37,272 nucleotides of DNA from positions 1 through 37,272 of the forward strand of contig NZ_JAUSTM010000021.1 of NCBI RefSeq assembly GCF_030812835.1. The letters run 5' to 3'. Of the stretch, positions 34,745 to 37,272 are shown in pieces. This DNA is from Streptococcus moroccensis (GTDB lineage: Bacteria > Bacillota > Bacilli > Lactobacillales > Streptococcaceae). Made by a program: the position numbers and the translations under genes. The notes under the pieces are model-generated. The model ran no database searches, was not told where the DNA came from, and saw nothing but the letters and a program-made list of their open reading frames with translations. The stretch's first letter is position 1, and every line of letters starts with the position of its first letter.

Positions 34745-35287
34745 CTATTCAAACAATGGATCATATATCATGCCACTGCTCAACTTTTTAGAGTCGCCTC
34801 CCAGAACATCCACCAAATGGTAAGCAAAGGCAAGGCTAACCCCAGCTCCCTGAGCCGTAATGATACGGCCATCCTGGACAAGGAGGTCATCCGTATGCTC
34901 CCCAGTAGCAATCTCCTCTTCTACGCCTGGATAACAGGTATAGCGTTTCTCGTTTAAGAGGCCAGCTCGTCCTAGTACCTTTGGTGCTGCACAAATGGCT
35001 GCCAGCCATTTCTCAGCTTGATCTGCCTCTTGAAGAGCCTTAATCAAGGCATCATTATCACGCAAATGATCAGAACCTGGTAAGCCTCCTGGTAAAATAA
35101 TCATCTCATAGTCTTCTAACTGCCCCTCAAAAACTTTATCTGCTAGAACAGTGATGTCATGAGACCCTTTTACTTCTGGCGTAAACCCAAGTGTTTCCAC
35201 AGGGATATCGGCCCGTCTTAACACATCAACTTGAGTGAGAGCCTCGATTTCCTCAAAACCTGGTGCAAGTAATACGGCTACTGTCAT
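34745..35287 (-). CDS. DJ-1/PfpI family protein
   Basis: Member of the DJ-1/ThiJ/PfpI family, linked to protein and nucleotide repair of glyoxal damage, chaperone or redox functions; the exact role is uncertain. The 180-residue protein has the conserved acidic residue near the N-terminus (FEEIEA, about 11-16) and the nucleophile-elbow cysteine Cys99 in AAICAAPKVLGRAG. ATG 35287 is chosen: AGGAGG lies eight bases upstream, whereas the frame extends 16 more codons without a ribosome site. It lies between rodA and the HAD gene on the same strand and ends in its own terminator. Confidence 0.9.
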   Translation of the reverse strand: MTVAVLLAPGFEEIEALTQVDVLRRADIPVETLGFTPEVKGSHDITVLADKVFEGQLEDYEMIILPGGLPGSDHLRDNDALIKALQEADQAEKWLAAICAAPKVLGRAGLLNEKRYTCYPGVEEEIATGEHTDDLLVQDGRIITAQGAGVSLAFAYHLVDVLGGDSKKLSSGMIYDPLFE

Positions 35288-35422
35288 AAAAATGACCTCC
35301 TTTTTGGTGTTTGCAATATGGTAGACTACTACCATTTTTTAATAAATTAAGATTTCTTAAAAGCGCGTTCGTTAGGGACACATGCTCAACCATCAATCAT
35401 CTCGTGCCTGATCCAACATAAC

Positions 35423-36649
35423 CTAGTCGATATTTTCAATGATAAAGCGGTGTTTTCGAACACCCTTGCTTTGTTTTTCTTCTTGCTTTAAAGCATTTTG
35501 ATAACTCATGGATAAAAGCAAGCCTATACCAATCAAATTAGAAATGATGGAGGATCCTCCTTGAGAAATAAAGGGTAGGGGAATTCCTGTTAGTGGTAAA
35601 AGACCTGTAGCTGCACCGATATTTTCTATAACATGAAATAACAGCATCATGATAAATCCTGTTGAAATAAAGGTATAAAAACGGTTATTGGAAGCTATGG
35701 TGACACGAATCATCTGGTAAATTAATACCATATAAAGGCTAATGAGGACAATCCCTCCAAGAAAGCCAAAATTTTCAGCAATGACTGTAAAAATCATGTC
35801 ACTTTCTCGCACAGGAACATGAACATCACTGGTCATGAAACCTTTTCCCCAAAGACCTGCACTCCCTATTGCAATCAAGCTCTGTGCTTGTTGAAAGGTT
35901 GTTGTTTGGGCATTTTCAAACGGATCTAACCAAGCGGATACACGGTTTAATTGATAGGTGTCAATGCCTAGATTATGTAGAAAGACTCGGCCTTCTTCTT
36001 GAGAAAATATAACGACAAAACCACCTATAAGAAGAACTCCAAAAAGAAGAGTAGGCAAGATAATGGTCCAAGAAATGCCAGATAATAGGGTCATCCCCGC
36101 AAAGATTGCGACAAAAACCAGAGCTGTTCCCAAGTCTTTTTGGAGATAGAGTAACATGAGCACAGGAATTGTCGTTATGATCAATTGGAAGAGAAGCCAA
36201 AAATCTTTTTTTAGCGTTGCTGAATCCTGTTTTGATTGGAATCGGACAATCTGATAGGCCATCATCAAAATGTAGGAAATTTTCATGAATTCAGACGGCT
36301 GAAAGAGGCTCTGATTGTTCCAAGCCACCCAGTTTCTAGATCCTGTTGCAGCAACCAATTCCGGACTATAAAAAACCAGAGGCAAGACCATCAGAACCAC
36401 CCCTAAAAGATATAAGAAGGGAGTTGCCTTCCATAACAATTGGCGATCAAAAAACATGACCAAAGAAGCCAAAAACAGGCCAACCATAACCCATGCGCCT
36501 TGCTGAATCACCATTTCTGTAGCCCTATCTGGATAATCTAGGGTGGTCGCAACAAAAATAGCAACCAAGCCTATTATCAGTAACAAGGCCACTGGCAAGA
36601 TTAACTTGACATCAATTCGTTTCAAAAGTGATGCATTGTCTGATTTCAT
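35423..36649 (-). CDS. rodA: Rod-shape/septal peptidoglycan glycosyltransferase of the SEDS family (RodA)
   Basis: SEDS-family membrane enzyme polymerising lipid II glycan strands for peripheral growth, with a class b PBP partner. The 408-residue protein has about ten hydrophobic helices. SEDS landmarks include SRNWVAW...SLFQPSEFMKIS (about 104-125), LQKDLGTALVFVAIFAGM (about 168-185), and the long extracytoplasmic loop before SLIAIGSAGLWGKGFM. FtsW or RodA cannot be separated by sequence alone; the neighbourhood (DJ-1 gene, HAD gene, gyrB, ezrA) fits rodA in streptococci. The ribosome site (GGGA) is weak. TGGTATAAT (36706-36714, minus) gives a promoter. Confidence 0.92.
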   Translation of the reverse strand: MKSDNASLLKRIDVKLILPVALLLIIGLVAIFVATTLDYPDRATEMVIQQGAWVMVGLFLASLVMFFDRQLLWKATPFLYLLGVVLMVLPLVFYSPELVAATGSRNWVAWNNQSLFQPSEFMKISYILMMAYQIVRFQSKQDSATLKKDFWLLFQLIITTIPVLMLLYLQKDLGTALVFVAIFAGMTLLSGISWTIILPTLLFGVLLIGGFVVIFSQEEGRVFLHNLGIDTYQLNRVSAWLDPFENAQTTTFQQAQSLIAIGSAGLWGKGFMTSDVHVPVRESDMIFTVIAENFGFLGGIVLISLYMVLIYQMIRVTIASNNRFYTFISTGFIMMLLFHVIENIGAATGLLPLTGIPLPFISQGGSSIISNLIGIGLLLSMSYQNALKQEEKQSKGVRKHRFIIENID

Positions 36650-36705
36650 GATGTCCCTACTCCCTTAGTGTATCCTTTATGACTTTTTCACAAGATCTTG
36701 TAACC

Positions 36706-36714
36706 ATTATACCA
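36706..36714 (-). promoter_or_regulatory. Extended -10 promoter of rodA
   Basis: TGGTATAAT on the minus strand. ACAAGATCTTGT, a perfect 12-base palindrome, lies at 36690-36701, just at the expected transcription start. Confidence 0.55.
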
Positions 36715-36749
36715 AAAAGACCATTCTTAGTGAGATTAAAAATGTGTTT

Positions 36750-36778
36750 AAAAAAACACAGCTCTCTCGAACTGTGTT
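36750..36778 (-). terminator. Terminator of rpmE2
   Basis: Minus strand: AACACAG, loop, CTGTGTT, TTTTT. Confidence 0.85.
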
Positions 36779-36791
36779 ACATATCGTCTGA

Positions 36792-37034
36792 TTATTTGAT
36801 ACCGTATTTTTTGTTGAAACGGTCCACACGTCCATCGGCTTGTGTGAATTTTTGACGTCCTGTGTAGAATGGGTGTGAATCAGAAGAGATTTCAACACGA
36901 ACCAATGGGTACTCAGCACCTTCAAATTCAACAGTCTCGCTTGTTTTCTTAGTAGAACCACTCAAGAACTGATAGCCTGTAGAAGTGTCTTGAAAGACAA
37001 CCGGACGGTATTCTGGATGAATATCTTTTTTCAT
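36792..37034 (-). CDS. rpmE2: Ribosomal protein L31 type B
   Basis: 50S ribosomal protein at the central protuberance/intersubunit bridge. The 80-residue protein starts [16 protein letters not shown], ends NKKYGIK and has the type B features: SDSHPFYTG and a lack of the CxxC zinc cysteines found in type A. ATG 37034 follows AGGA by about 12 bases; an in-frame ATG four codons earlier is too close to that site, and a longer frame starts at 37076 without a ribosome site. The bases from 37035 to the window end hold no further gene that I can see. Confidence 0.95.
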   Translation of the reverse strand: MKKDIHPEYRPVVFQDTSTGYQFLSGSTKKTSETVEFEGAEYPLVRVEISSDSHPFYTGRQKFTQADGRVDRFNKKYGIK

Positions 37035-37272
37035 TTTGTTAAACATTTCCTTTCTGCCATAGCTCTTTTGAGCCATAGTTTATAACTTCATTAGTTTACC
37101 AAAATATTTTCTTCTTGGCAAGCCTAAAAGCCCCTTTTTTTGTTTTCCGGCCATTCTCACTGTTATTTGTTTAAATTTCGAAAGTTCTAAAATGAAGTTA
37201 GCCACTTTCAAGTTGAGAAAAAAGTATACAAAAACACCTCAGAGAGATATCATGTAGTTCACCACAAACACA

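Overview
The window looks like a low-G+C Gram-positive chromosome, almost certainly a Streptococcus. The supporting signs are the rodA / HAD gene / gyrB / ezrA neighbourhood, a class II preQ1 riboswitch in front of queT, a membrane-anchored peptidoglycan deacetylase of the streptococcal type, a type B ribosomal protein L31, CcpA-like cre boxes, and short intergenic spaces with TGnTATAAT promoters. Most genes are ordinary core genes. No rRNA, tRNA, CRISPR array or intact insertion sequence was seen.

Layout. 1-6340: cell-wall carboxypeptidase (dacA), superoxide dismutase (sodA), DNA polymerase III delta (holA) and uridine kinase (udk) on the minus strand, then a translationally coupled plus-strand pair (Gfo/Idh/MocA oxidoreductase and DEAD-box helicase). 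6340-8900: peptidoglycan deacetylase plus a shorter paralogue of its extracellular domain that lacks the catalytic domain. 9030-13440: an ATP-dependent PEP carboxykinase with a strong cre box, glyoxalase I and methionyl-tRNA synthetase. 13530-17115: a five-gene plus-strand operon (small membrane protein, ABC ATPase, ABC permease, DesK-type sensor kinase, NarL/LuxR-type response regulator), preceded by two TGTCA palindromes that are probably the regulator's own binding sites. 17151-20860: a large membrane protein of unknown role, TehB methyltransferase and exodeoxyribonuclease III.

20860-25175 is the unusual part. It is a visibly A+T-rich block holding a self-contained operon for an acyl-CoA dehydrogenase-like flavoprotein (acd), electron-transfer flavoprotein beta (etfB) and alpha (etfA), followed by a TetR regulator with its own promoter. 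Streptococci have neither beta-oxidation nor an ETF-quinone respiratory link, so this looks like an acquired flavin electron-transfer module. The dehydrogenase lacks the usual C-terminal catalytic Glu but has a Glu where isovaleryl-CoA dehydrogenase carries its base. EtfB resembles the electron-bifurcating type more than the AMP-binding type. The upstream region holds a possible cre box and a perfect inverted repeat. The most natural reading is a catabolite-controlled enoyl-thioester (or related alkene) reductase, but the substrate is not identifiable here.

25227-30000: a cobalamin-independent methionine synthase-like protein, a decayed cyclase-family gene, the ssDNA-binding protein YdbC, a small unknown protein, the U32 tRNA hydroxylation protein TrhP and the queuosine-precursor transporter QueT (both serving tRNA wobble modification), and a GtrA-family membrane protein. 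30262-37034: ezrA, gyrB, a HAD-family protein, a DJ-1/PfpI protein, rodA and rpmE2, all on the minus strand.

Several genes have an extended -10 promoter so close to the start codon that the mRNA may be leaderless (HAD gene, deacetylase gene). Start codons were chosen from visible ribosome binding sites where longer open frames existed.
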